A stretch of 25,602 nt of DNA from Paracoccaceae bacterium. GTDB taxonomy: Bacteria; Pseudomonadota; Alphaproteobacteria; Rhodobacterales; Rhodobacteraceae. Shown here piece by piece: positions 1 through 8,047 of the stretch; positions within the stretch are counted from its first letter, which is position 1, and the number at the start of each line of letters is the position of its first letter. Under the pieces are notes generated by a model that saw only the letters and a list, made by a program, of their open reading frames with translations, was not told the DNA's origin and did no database searches. Where the stretch lies: assembly GCA_003564655.1 (NCBI GenBank), contig PXES01000161.1:1-25602 (forward strand). The letters are read 5' to 3'. A program made the position numbers and the translations under genes.

Positions 1-1075
1 AGGCGGCCTTTTCCTTCGCCACCAGCGCCTTCGCCGCCGCCCCGTCGCCAGCCAGCGCGCGCCCGTCCAGCGCGGTCAGCAACTGCCCCGTCACCTCGGC
101 CACATCGCCCAGCAACCCGCAGGTGATCGGCACCTGCGCGCCCAGTTCCAGCGGGTCGTGGCTGTTCTGGATCAGCGGCACGCCCTCGGGCCAGAAGTCG
201 ATCCCGTATTGCGGGTTCAGGCCGAAGCGGTTCAGCCGCGTGCCCAGCGCCAGCACGCAATCGGCCTGCGCCACCAGTTTCATCGCCGCCTTCGATCCCT
301 GATAGCCGATCGGCCCCAGCCCCAGCGGGTGGCTGGCCGGAAAGGCATCGTTATGCATGAAGACATTGGCCACCGGCGCGCCCAGTCTTTCGGCCAGTGC
401 GGCGACCTGATCGGCGCAGCCCGTGCGCACCACGCCAAGCCCCGCCAGAATCACCGGGCGCTTCGCCCCGGCCAGCAGATCGGCCGCCGCCGCCACCTGA
501 TCCGCCGGCGCCCCGCCCCGGCGGCCGTCGGTGCGATAGTCGCGCGGTTCCAGCATCGGCTCGTGCCACTCGGCATAGAAGAAATCCCGCGGGATATCGA
601 CCTGAACCGGCCCGCCCAGCGCCCAGGCGGCGCGGAAGGCGCTGCGGATCCCCTCGCCGATGCGGTCGGCGCGGGTGACGCGCACCTGATGCACGGTGAC
701 CGAGCGCATCATGTCCATCTGGTCGATTTCCTGAAACGCCCCGGTGCCGGCAAGGGTGGAGGGCACGGCGGGCGTGATCACCACCACCGGCGTGTGGTTC
801 AGCTTCGCGCTGGCCAGCCCGGTAACCAGGTTCGTCACCCCCGGCCCGTTCTGCCCGATGCACACGCCGGGCACGCCGGATGCACGGCCATAGCCTTCGG
901 CCATCAGCGCCGCGCTTTGTTCATGACGCACCTGCACGAAACGGATCCCGGCGGCGGTGAACAGGTCCAGCGGGTCCATGAAGGCCGACCCGACGATCCC
1001 GTAGATCACCTTCACCTCTTCAAGCCGCAGGGCCTCGGTAAAGGCCTCGCTGCCCGTCATCCGCCGTTTCTGCAT
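1..1075 (-). CDS. xsc: Sulfoacetaldehyde acetyltransferase-like ThDP enzyme (3' part cut by window edge)
   Basis: The first 358 residues of a thiamine-diphosphate enzyme of the acetolactate synthase superfamily; the C-terminal ThDP-pyrophosphate domain lies beyond the left edge. The start ATG at 1075 gives a protein beginning MQKRRMTGSEAF. The expected catalytic glutamate is in RHEQSAALMAEGYGRA (E52), followed by GQNGPGVTN and NHTP. The middle domain carries HNDAFPASHPL, GYQGSKAAM, LALGTRLNRFG and YGIDFWP, which closely resemble the corresponding segments of sulfoacetaldehyde acetyltransferase (Xsc), the enzyme that converts sulfoacetaldehyde and phosphate to acetyl phosphate and sulfite. The usual VDI segment of the middle domain is replaced by QNSHDP, so this may be a divergent subgroup with another 2-oxo or aldehyde substrate. 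It lies 68 nt downstream of the flavoenzyme gene on the same strand, probably in one transcript. Family assignment is firm; the exact reaction is inferred. Confidence 0.72.
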   Translation of the reverse strand, partial: MQKRRMTGSEAFTEALRLEEVKVIYGIVGSAFMDPLDLFTAAGIRFVQVRHEQSAALMAEGYGRASGVPGVCIGQNGPGVTNLVTGLASAKLNHTPVVVITPAVPSTLAGTGAFQEIDQMDMMRSVTVHQVRVTRADRIGEGIRSAFRAAWALGGPVQVDIPRDFFYAEWHEPMLEPRDYRTDGRRGGAPADQVAAAADLLAGAKRPVILAGLGVVRTGCADQVAALAERLGAPVANVFMHNDAFPASHPLGLGPIGYQGSKAAMKLVAQADCVLALGTRLNRFGLNPQYGIDFWPEGVPLIQNSHDPLELGAQVPITCGLLGDVAEVTGQLLTALDGRALAGDGAAAKALVAKEKAA

Positions 1076-1143
1076 GGTGGTCGCGCTCCCTGGCCGCCGT
1101 TTCCTGTTCCGTCACGCCCCAGGGATCGCGCTGTGGCGACGCC

Positions 1144-3618
1144 CTATTCGCGCATGCGCGCGCCGCTCGGGTCGTATAGCGGCTTCAGGCTGGCCTGCGC
1201 CGGGTGGCGCTGGCCTGCGATCTCTATTTCCCAACCGGCGCCCAGCAATTCGGCCACCGGCTCGCCTCTGGCCACCTCGGCATAACCCAGCGCCACCGAC
1301 GCCCCGAGGCTGTGCCCGTAGGCGCCCGATGTGACATGGCCAACCAGCCTGCCGTAGCGCCAGATCGGCTCGCCATGATAGACCAGTGGCGCGGGATCGG
1401 TCAGGCGAAAGGCCAGCAGCCGGCGGTCCAGCCCCTGCGCGCGCCGCTCGGCCACCGCCGATTTGCCGATGAAGGGGCCGAAGGGGCCATCGGGCTTTTC
1501 CATCGCCACCGCGAAGCCCAGGCCCGCCTCCAGCACATGATCCTCGTCGGTCAGGTCATGGCCGAAATGCCGAAAGCCCTTTTCCAGCCGGCAACTGTCC
1601 ATTGCATGCACGCCGGCCGGGCGCAGGCCATGCGCCGCGCCGGCCTCCGTGATCGCGTCGAAGCCGTGCATGGCGAATTCGGTGGGCAGGTAGATCTCGA
1701 AACCCAACTCGCCCACGTAGCTTACCCGGTGCACCCGCGCCAAGGCCATGCCCAGTTCGATCTCGGCCACCGAACCGAAGGGCAGCGCATCGGGTGAGAT
1801 ATCGGCGGGCGTCAGCGCCGCCAGCACGTCGCGCGCGCGGGGGCCCATCAGGCCCAGCACCGCCTCGCCCGAGGTCACATCGACCGCCACCGCCCGCGCC
1901 TGCGCCGGGATATGGCGCTTCAGCCAGGCGAGGTCACGCCGCAGCGTGGCGGTGGGGGTGACGATCAGGAAGACGTCCGGCGCCAGCCGCGCCACCGTGA
2001 CGTCGATTTCCACCCCGCCGCGCGGGTTCAGCCAGGGGGTATAGACCAGCCGCCCCTGGGGCATGTCGATATCGGCGGCGCATATATGTTGCAGGACGGC
2101 GCAGGCGTCGGGGCCTTCCACCCGGATCTTGCCGAAGGCCGAGAGGTCATAAAGCGCCACCCCTTCCCGCGTGGCGCGGTGTTCGGCGGCGCTGTATTCG
2201 AACCAGTTCTGCCGGCCCCAGGACAGCGCGTATTCCGGCTTTTCGCCGCACGCCCGGGCGTCTTCGGGCAGGAACCAGTGCGGGCGTTCCCAGCCCGCGG
2301 TCTCGCCGAAACAGGCACCCAGCGCGGCCCAGCGGTCATGAAAGGGCGTGCGGCGGATGCCCCGCGCGGTTTCGGGCTGCCGGTAGGGCCAGTGATCGGC
2401 GTAAAGCAGGCCCAGCGTCTCGCTGACCCGCGCGCGCAGGTAGCGGCGGTTGGACTGGAAGCGCGCCATGCGGCGGATATCGACATCCCACAGGTCGAAG
2501 GGCGGTGCGCCGCCCACGATCCATTCGGCCAGCGCCATGCCCGCGCCACCGGCCGACTGGATGCCGACCGAATTGAACCCGGCGGCCACGAACAGCCCCG
2601 GCAGTTCCGGCATCTCGCCCAGGTGATAGCGGTTGTCGGGGGTAAAGCTTTCAGGCCCGTTGAAGAAGGTGCGGATGCCGGTCTCGGCCAGCGCCGGCAG
2701 GCGGTGCAGGGCGCGTTCCAGAATGGGCTCGAAATGGTCCCAGTCCTCGGGCAGTTCGTCGAAGCAGAAATCCTCGGGGATGCCGTCCATCCCCCAGGGT
2801 TTGGCGTTCGGCTCGAACGCGCCCAGCATCATGCGCCCGGCGTCTTCCTTGTAATAGGCGCATTCGTCGGGCACGCGCAGCACCGGCAGGGTGCCGGTGA
2901 TGGCGGCCATCGGCTCGGTGACGACGTAGAAATGCTCGCAGGCATGTAGCGGCACCGGCGCCCCGGCAAGCTGACCCACGGCATTGGCCCACATGCCGGT
3001 GCAATTGACCACCACTTCGGCCTCGACCGGGCCGTGGTCGGTATCGACCCCGCAGACGCGCCCGTCCTTCTGGCGAATGGCGGTGACGGTCACCCCCTCG
3101 ATGATCCGTGCGCCCTGCTGGCGGGCACCCCGGGCCAGCGCTGTGGCGATGTTCAGCGGGTCGCCCTGCCCGTCACGCGGGATGAAAAGCCCGCCGCGCA
3201 CGCCGTCCAGATTGACCAGCGGGTGCAGCCGGCCCAGTTCGGCGCGGTCCACCACCTCGACCTCGACGCCATGCACCCGCGCCATCGAGGCGTTGCGCGC
3301 CAGTTCCTCCATCCGGTCTGCCGTCAGCGCCAGCGCCACCGAGCCGGTACGCCGAAAGCCGGTGGCGATGCCGGTCTCTTCCTCCAGCGTGCCGTAAAGC
3401 TCCTGCGAGTATTTCGCCAGCCGGGTCATGTTGATCGACGCGCGCAACTGCGCGATCAGACCGGCGGCGTGCCAGGTAGTCCCGCAGCCAAGCTGGCGGC
3501 GTTCCAGCAGCAGCGTGTCCTGCCAGCCCAGTTTCGCCAGATGATAGGCGACCGACGCACCGACGATACCGCCGCCGATGATGACGGCGCGGGCGTGTTG
3601 GGGAAGCGTGGTTTGCAT
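1144..3618 (-). CDS. FAD-dependent amine dehydrogenase with GcvT folate domain (dimethylglycine/sarcosine dehydrogenase family)
   Basis: An 824-residue flavoenzyme expected to oxidise an N-methyl group of a small amine and pass the one-carbon unit to tetrahydrofolate. The N-terminal Rossmann motif VIIGGGIVGASVAYHL is at residues 12-27. TTWHAAGLIAQLR follows, where His50 matches the histidine that carries covalent FAD in dimethylglycine dehydrogenase. The DAO-type domain runs to about residue 380, then a short FAO_M linker (about 385-440), a GCV_T aminomethyltransferase domain (about 445-710, with YVGELGFEIYLP) and a GCV_T C-terminal barrel. The frame is open 54 codons further upstream, but that part is low-complexity and homology starts only at MQTTLPQHARAVII, so I chose 3618; its Shine-Dalgarno (GGAA) is weak. 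A TTGACG at 3690-3685 could be a -35 element. The substrate (dimethylglycine, sarcosine, N-methyltaurine or similar) is not determined; the Xsc-like gene downstream favours a sulfonate link. Confidence 0.9.
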   Translation of the reverse strand: MQTTLPQHARAVIIGGGIVGASVAYHLAKLGWQDTLLLERRQLGCGTTWHAAGLIAQLRASINMTRLAKYSQELYGTLEEETGIATGFRRTGSVALALTADRMEELARNASMARVHGVEVEVVDRAELGRLHPLVNLDGVRGGLFIPRDGQGDPLNIATALARGARQQGARIIEGVTVTAIRQKDGRVCGVDTDHGPVEAEVVVNCTGMWANAVGQLAGAPVPLHACEHFYVVTEPMAAITGTLPVLRVPDECAYYKEDAGRMMLGAFEPNAKPWGMDGIPEDFCFDELPEDWDHFEPILERALHRLPALAETGIRTFFNGPESFTPDNRYHLGEMPELPGLFVAAGFNSVGIQSAGGAGMALAEWIVGGAPPFDLWDVDIRRMARFQSNRRYLRARVSETLGLLYADHWPYRQPETARGIRRTPFHDRWAALGACFGETAGWERPHWFLPEDARACGEKPEYALSWGRQNWFEYSAAEHRATREGVALYDLSAFGKIRVEGPDACAVLQHICAADIDMPQGRLVYTPWLNPRGGVEIDVTVARLAPDVFLIVTPTATLRRDLAWLKRHIPAQARAVAVDVTSGEAVLGLMGPRARDVLAALTPADISPDALPFGSVAEIELGMALARVHRVSYVGELGFEIYLPTEFAMHGFDAITEAGAAHGLRPAGVHAMDSCRLEKGFRHFGHDLTDEDHVLEAGLGFAVAMEKPDGPFGPFIGKSAVAERRAQGLDRRLLAFRLTDPAPLVYHGEPIWRYGRLVGHVTSGAYGHSLGASVALGYAEVARGEPVAELLGAGWEIEIAGQRHPAQASLKPLYDPSGARMRE

Positions 3619-3760
3619 GGCGAGTTCCGTGCTGGTTGCGGGGCGCGTCAGGGCCGTCCGAGGTTGCTCGGGCGCGCAGGATGCCGTCAAGGGTTGTTCC
3701 GGGGGCGGCGGCGACCCGGGCCAAGCGCGCATCGGTCGCATTTGCGGCCAATCTGGCCTT

Positions 3761-4204
3761 TCACGACATGGTGGGGACATATCGCAGGCTGCGGCGCCTT
3801 GCCAACCCGGCGATACTTCGCCTTACCGTATCGGTTGCACGGCAGGCGCTGTTGCCGAGTATGAAGATTGTCCCGACATTCGGGTTGACGAGCCGGTCCG
3901 GCAAGCGGCGCTGCATCGCCCTGATGAAATTCCGGCCCGAGCACTGTATTGGCAGAACCATGCCGGGGTGCAGCTTCTCCGATTCGTGGATCGTGTGTTC
4001 TGTGTAATCGGGAGTTGCCGGCGCCAGATGAAACCCGCCCACCACCGGGTGGAGCTTCGCAACGCCGAATACCGGCCATCGCGGCACGCAGGTGTCGACC
4101 ATCCCGGTATGACCGCAGGTCATGATCACAACCAGACCCTTGCTCCCACACGGGCTCACGGCCCTGGGGGGCGGGCTCCCTTCCGCATCATCAGAGTACA
4201 CCAT
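3761..4204 (-). pseudogene. Remnant of an MBL-fold metallohydrolase (C-terminal part only)
   Basis: An open frame of 147 codons whose middle resembles the C-terminal third of metallo-beta-lactamase-fold proteins of the dihydropteroate-synthase-like type. It reads KGLVVIMTCGHTGMVDT, then VVGGFHLAPATPDYTEHT, then MVLPIQCSGRNF and DRLVNPNVGTIFILG. The N-terminal half, including the HxHxDH metal motif, is absent: upstream of about residue 25 there is no recognisable homology, and the neighbouring DNA holds a TAXI remnant on the other strand. In intact relatives the PIQCSG segment is normally PxHCSG, so a metal-binding histidine appears to be glutamine. About 25 residues beyond the usual C-terminus are unrelated. 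Truncation plus loss of a ligand point to a dead gene. The family call is from motif recall, not a search. Confidence 0.7.
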
Positions 4205-4470
4205 CAGAAAACAGACAGGGGGTCTTCGTCCGCGCCGACCCGGACATCTACAGCCTCAAGGATTGCGCGGCAGGCGAGTGGCGACCGGGTTCACTGACCA
4301 GCGCGTTCCGCACAATAGGCAAAGCGCGATCCCTGCGTCCGTTGACAGGACGCCGGGGGATTTCGACACCGTGCCTGTCTCCAGCCCCGCGCGCACCCCG
4401 GCGCGCGCGCATCCTCACTGCCTTTGGCGCGCCGCGCTCTGGGCAGGTCAACACCCTGTCTGTCTTGCAT
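4175..4470 (+). pseudogene. Frameshifted remnant of a TAXI-family TRAP solute-binding protein
   Basis: Three short stretches in two reading frames follow the order of a TAXI solute-binding protein. From 4216, in frame one, QGVFVRADPDIYSLKD matches the GVFVRADSxIxSLxDL segment. From about 4260, in another frame, LRGRRVATGFTDQRV and later GDFDTVPV match the LKGKRV...GFTxQ...VPV segment. From about 4410, back in frame one, ILTAFGAPRSGQVNT resembles the FxxGxPKVxEV segment. The family usually has about 330 residues; the signal peptide, N-terminal third and C-terminal part are missing. It sits directly upstream of, and in the same orientation as, the intact fused TRAP permease, where a solute-binding gene is common. 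No intact start or ribosome-binding site is present. The boundaries are approximate. Confidence 0.65.
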
Positions 4471-4768
4471 GGTCAGCCATTCGGCAAGTAATCGCCTTGG
4501 AGATAATTGCCTTTGCTTAATGGCTGCGGCACCGGATGCCGGGCGCGCCCTCGAAATCGGGCCTCGCACGGCTTTGGCAAGGCTCTTTGCTGGCCATCAA
4601 GGCCGACCTTCGTGGCCTCGTCGTTCCTGCGGCAGGGCGTGGCGTGGGGCGGCGTCGCATGAACGGATCGATACGGCCTGGTGCAAAAAGTGATTGATTG
4701 CCATTAAATTTTGTGTTGTGGTTTCACGCAGGCACAGAAGTAGAATTTCCTTGCCGATGGGGGGAGAC
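4471..4768. other. Leader region of the TRAP operon, no gene seen
   Basis: No convincing coding sequence. The last part (about 4690-4750) is distinctly richer in A and T than the surroundings, as expected for a promoter. TAGAAT at 4741-4746 could be a -10 element, but no good -35 stands 16-18 nt upstream. If it is used, the leader would be very short, with GGGGAG at 4761-4766 serving as ribosome-binding site. Confidence 0.3.
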
Positions 4769-6673
4769 ATGGCTGGGATCTGGGCGGGCCGCGTGGCCTT
4801 GCTGATCGGGTTTGCGCTGGCCCTGCAGGCGTTGTGGACGGCCTATATGGGCACGTTCGACCCCGCCTATCACCGCACCATCGTGTTCGGTCTTTGCGCG
4901 CTGGCCGTGGTGCTGCACCAGCCTCTGGCCGAGCGCCTTGCCGTCGCTTCGCTGCTGCTGCGCGGCGTTGCATGGCTGGTCGATATCGCCGTCGTGGCGC
5001 TGATCGCGATCGGGTTGGAGCGGTTCATGTCAGGCCAGGCCAATTTCGCCAACATGTTGATGGATGTGCCGCGTACCGACCAGTGGATCGCGCTGGGCGC
5101 ATTGATTGCCACCCTGGAACTGACCAGACGCGAATTCGGCATGGGGCTTACCGCAGTGGCGGCAGCGGTGCTGGCCTATTGCCTGATCGGGCAGGACCTG
5201 CCGGGCGTGTTCCAGCACGCGGGCTTCTCGCTGGCGCAGGTTGTCGAGATGATGTGGTACGGCTATCAGGGCGTGTTCGGCATGCCCGTCGGCGTGGTGA
5301 TTGAACTGCTGTTCATCTTCATCGTCTTCGGGCTGGTGCTGCAGGCCACCGGCGCCGGTCCCGCGCTGATCAAAATGGCGCTGCGGGCAACCGGCCGGGT
5401 GCCGGGCGGTTCGGCCCATGCGGCGATCCTGGCCTCGGCCATGTTCGGCTCCATGTCAGGCTCGGTGACGGCCAATGTTGCCGGCACCGGCACCTTCACC
5501 ATCCCGATGATGAAGAACAAGGGCTTCCGCCCGGAATTCGCCGGCGCGGTCGAGGCCGCGGCCTCGACCGCCGGGCAGTTCATTCCGCCGGTCATGGGCG
5601 CGGTGGCTTTCATGCTGGCCCAGCTGACCGGCACCAATTACCTGTTGGTCTGCGCGGCGGCGCTGATCCCGGCGCTGGTCTACCTGGGGGCGCTGCATCT
5701 GGCCGTCTATCTGGAGGCCCGCCGCCAGGGGATCACCGGCGAAGACCCGGGCGATCTGCCGGCGCTGACGCGCGAGGACTGGCAGAGCTCGCTGATGTTC
5801 GCTGTGCCGGTGCTGACGGTGATCGGCGTCATGCTGATGGGGCGCTCGCCGGCGATGGCGGGGTTCTGGGCCACGATCGCCGCCATTGCGCTGGGCTTCG
5901 CGCTGAACCCGGCGCTGCGTGCGCGCCCTGTCGCGCTGCTGGACGCGCTGGCGCGGGGCGGTATCTCGGCGGCGCGCATCATGATCGCCGTGGGCGCCAT
6001 CGGCATTGTTGTTGCCGGGTTCAACCTGACCGGCCTGGGCCTGAGCTTCAGCCAGGGCGTCGGCGCGCTGGGAGCGGAAAACCTGTTGGCCAGCCTGCTG
6101 CTCACCGCTGCTGCCTGCCTGATCCTGGGCATGGGCATGCCGACCCTGCCGGCCTATCTGATCATCGTGCTGGTGCTGGGCTCGGCCCTGATGGCACTGG
6201 GCGTGCCGCGCCTGGCCGCGCATATGTTCGTTCTCTACTTCGCCGTATTGTCGGCCATCACACCGCCTGTTGCCTTGGCCGCCTTTGCCGCGGCGCCGAT
6301 CGCCAACGCCAATCCCATGCGCATCGCGCTTTTGTCCGTGCGCCTTACGATGATCGGCTTCATCGTGCCCTTCGTCTTTGTCTTCAACCCTTCGCTGCTG
6401 CTGGTCCTCAGCTTTGATCCGCTGGATTTCATGCTGGGGCTGGTAAAGCTGATCGCGCTGGTCTGGGCGCTGGGCGTGGGATTTGCCGGCTTCGGCATAG
6501 GCGGCGCGGTCGCCATCGCGACGCGGGCACTGCATTTCGCAGCGGCGGGCTTGCTGCTGTTCAACACCACCGCCGTGGTACTGGCGGGGCTGCTGCTTCT
6601 GGCTGTGCTTATAGCCCATCAGTTGCGCCTGCGCAGTACCGCAGCAGTCGCGCCCAGTGTGCCCCGGGCCTGA
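4769..6673 (+). CDS. TRAP transporter fused permease, TAXI family (DctQ-DctM fusion)
   Basis: An inner-membrane permease of about 634 residues in which the small (4-helix) and large (12-helix) TRAP subunits are fused, as is usual for the TAXI subfamily. The protein is almost entirely hydrophobic helices. Hallmarks of the large subunit are HAAILASAMFGSMSGSVTAN, the conserved AAASTAGQFIPPVMGAVAF, a repeat-like second half with CLILGMGMPTLPAYLI, and ITPPVALAAFAAA. These segments form the transport scaffold and Na+ sites in TRAP permeases. Transport would be sodium-driven and depend on a periplasmic binding protein, here the product of the gene at 8048. I place the start at the ATG at 4769 behind GGGGAG; an in-frame ATG at 4757 is possible, while the longer open frame from 4694 is unlikely. 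The gene heads an operon whose next gene starts 48 nt after the stop. Confidence 0.93.
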   Translation: MAGIWAGRVALLIGFALALQALWTAYMGTFDPAYHRTIVFGLCALAVVLHQPLAERLAVASLLLRGVAWLVDIAVVALIAIGLERFMSGQANFANMLMDVPRTDQWIALGALIATLELTRREFGMGLTAVAAAVLAYCLIGQDLPGVFQHAGFSLAQVVEMMWYGYQGVFGMPVGVVIELLFIFIVFGLVLQATGAGPALIKMALRATGRVPGGSAHAAILASAMFGSMSGSVTANVAGTGTFTIPMMKNKGFRPEFAGAVEAAASTAGQFIPPVMGAVAFMLAQLTGTNYLLVCAAALIPALVYLGALHLAVYLEARRQGITGEDPGDLPALTREDWQSSLMFAVPVLTVIGVMLMGRSPAMAGFWATIAAIALGFALNPALRARPVALLDALARGGISAARIMIAVGAIGIVVAGFNLTGLGLSFSQGVGALGAENLLASLLLTAAACLILGMGMPTLPAYLIIVLVLGSALMALGVPRLAAHMFVLYFAVLSAITPPVALAAFAAAPIANANPMRIALLSVRLTMIGFIVPFVFVFNPSLLLVLSFDPLDFMLGLVKLIALVWALGVGFAGFGIGGAVAIATRALHFAAAGLLLFNTTAVVLAGLLLLAVLIAHQLRLRSTAAVAPSVPRA

Positions 6674-6721
6674 TGTGCCTTGCCCAGCGCGCCCCACGTC
6701 CCCTTTTGACCGGAGCCCAGA

Positions 6722-8002
6722 ATGAACCGTCACACTGCCCGCCCCGCCGCTGCCGATTTCCACGCCATCGCGCAGGAGGCCTATATGTACGCCCTCCCGC
6801 TAGTGGTGCTGGAAACCTTCCGCCGCAGGCGCATGGCCTCGGGCGGGATGCACCGGCTGCACCATGCCCGCCGTCTTCTGCATTACCGGGACAGGCAGAT
6901 CACCACCCCCAACAACGATACCCTTTACACCGATTTCTGGCTGGACCTGCGCAAGGGGCCGGCGCGGCTGCGCATCCCGGGCACCGGCGAGCGGTATTTC
7001 TCGCTGATGCTGATGGACTACTATACCAACAATTTCGCCGTGCCGGGCACCCGCACCACCGGGCCTGATCCGGTGGAGGTAACGCTGATCGGGCCCGATG
7101 ACAGCACCGAGGGGCTGGCCGGCACGGTGATCCGCTCGCCGACGCCCATGGTCTTTGCTCTGGCCCGCATCCTGGTCGATGGCCCCGAAGACCTGCCCGG
7201 CGCCCATGCCGTGCAGGACGCGATAGGGCTTGAGGCCCCGCCCCATGACGACCCGGAAGGCCCGCTTGTGATGCGCGATGCCCCCTGGCGGGATTTCCTC
7301 GCCGAGGCCAACCGCCTGATCCGCATCAATCCGCCACCCGCCACCGACCTGGCACTGTTGCGCCGGATCGCGCCGCTGGGCATAGGCCCGGACCAGCTGT
7401 TCGACGCGGACGGATTCACCCCGGACGAGGTCGAGGCGATCGAGGCCGGCATGCAGGCGATGGCTCAGCGGCTGGCGCGCATCCAGACCTCGATGGCCAA
7501 GGGCGGTGCCGGCTGGGTCTGGCCGCGCCACAACCTCGGCATCTACGGGCAGGACTATTTCCTGCGCGCGGTGGTCGCCGTGGGGGGGCTGGGCGCCCTG
7601 CCGCTGGAGGAGGCGACCTATCTGCGCTCTGGCGGCGTGCGCGGCGAGTTGTTCGACGGCCGCAGGCTGTGGCGTCTGCACTTTCCCGCCGGCGGCGACC
7701 TGCCGGTGAACGGCTTCTGGTCGCTCAGCATGTACGAGCCAACCCCGGGCGGCGAATTCTTCTTCGTGCGCAACGAGATCGACCGCTATGCCATCGGTGA
7801 TCGCACCCCGGGGCTGCGCCATAACCCCGATGGATCGCTGGATATCTGGATGTCGGCCGAAAACCCGGGGCGCGAACGCGAAAGCAACTGGCTGCCCGCC
7901 CCGCCCGGACCGTTTCACCTGTTCCTGCGCGGCTACCTGCCGCGCCAGGAACTCATCTCGGGCCGTGCCGCGGTGCCAGAGCCCGAACCGGTGAACGACT
8001 GA
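6722..8002 (+). CDS. DUF1254/DUF1214 domain protein of unknown function
   Basis: A 426-residue protein with the DUF1254 domain near the N-terminus (roughly residues 20-160; AIAQEAYMYALPLVVLETF, TPNNDTLYTDFWLDL, GERYFSLMLMDYYTNNFAV) and the DUF1214 domain at the C-terminus (roughly 285-400; VNGFWSLSMYEPTPGGEFF, ending in NWLPAPPGPFHLFLRGYLP). The N-terminus is polar with no signal peptide, so a cytoplasmic location is likely, whereas many members of this family are exported. The biochemical role of the family is not established. The gene stands between the TRAP permease (48 nt upstream) and its solute-binding protein (45 nt downstream), which ties it to the same substrate. It could bind or modify the imported compound, but that is inference only. 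Confidence 0.9.
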   Translation: MNRHTARPAAADFHAIAQEAYMYALPLVVLETFRRRRMASGGMHRLHHARRLLHYRDRQITTPNNDTLYTDFWLDLRKGPARLRIPGTGERYFSLMLMDYYTNNFAVPGTRTTGPDPVEVTLIGPDDSTEGLAGTVIRSPTPMVFALARILVDGPEDLPGAHAVQDAIGLEAPPHDDPEGPLVMRDAPWRDFLAEANRLIRINPPPATDLALLRRIAPLGIGPDQLFDADGFTPDEVEAIEAGMQAMAQRLARIQTSMAKGGAGWVWPRHNLGIYGQDYFLRAVVAVGGLGALPLEEATYLRSGGVRGELFDGRRLWRLHFPAGGDLPVNGFWSLSMYEPTPGGEFFFVRNEIDRYAIGDRTPGLRHNPDGSLDIWMSAENPGRERESNWLPAPPGPFHLFLRGYLPRQELISGRAAVPEPEPVND

Positions 8003-8047
8003 GCATTTCCTGAAAGCCCCGTGACGCAACCAGAGGAGAAACCGACG

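Noticed and set aside
158..1285. A 375-codon plus-strand frame opposite the ThDP enzyme
   Set aside because: The minus strand encodes a clear ThDP enzyme here, running off the window edge without a stop; the plus frame is its shadow.
5456..6763. A 435-codon minus-strand frame opposite the TRAP permease
   Set aside because: Low-complexity Gln/Arg/His/Gly composition is the antisense of a hydrophobic membrane protein; no start signal or homology.
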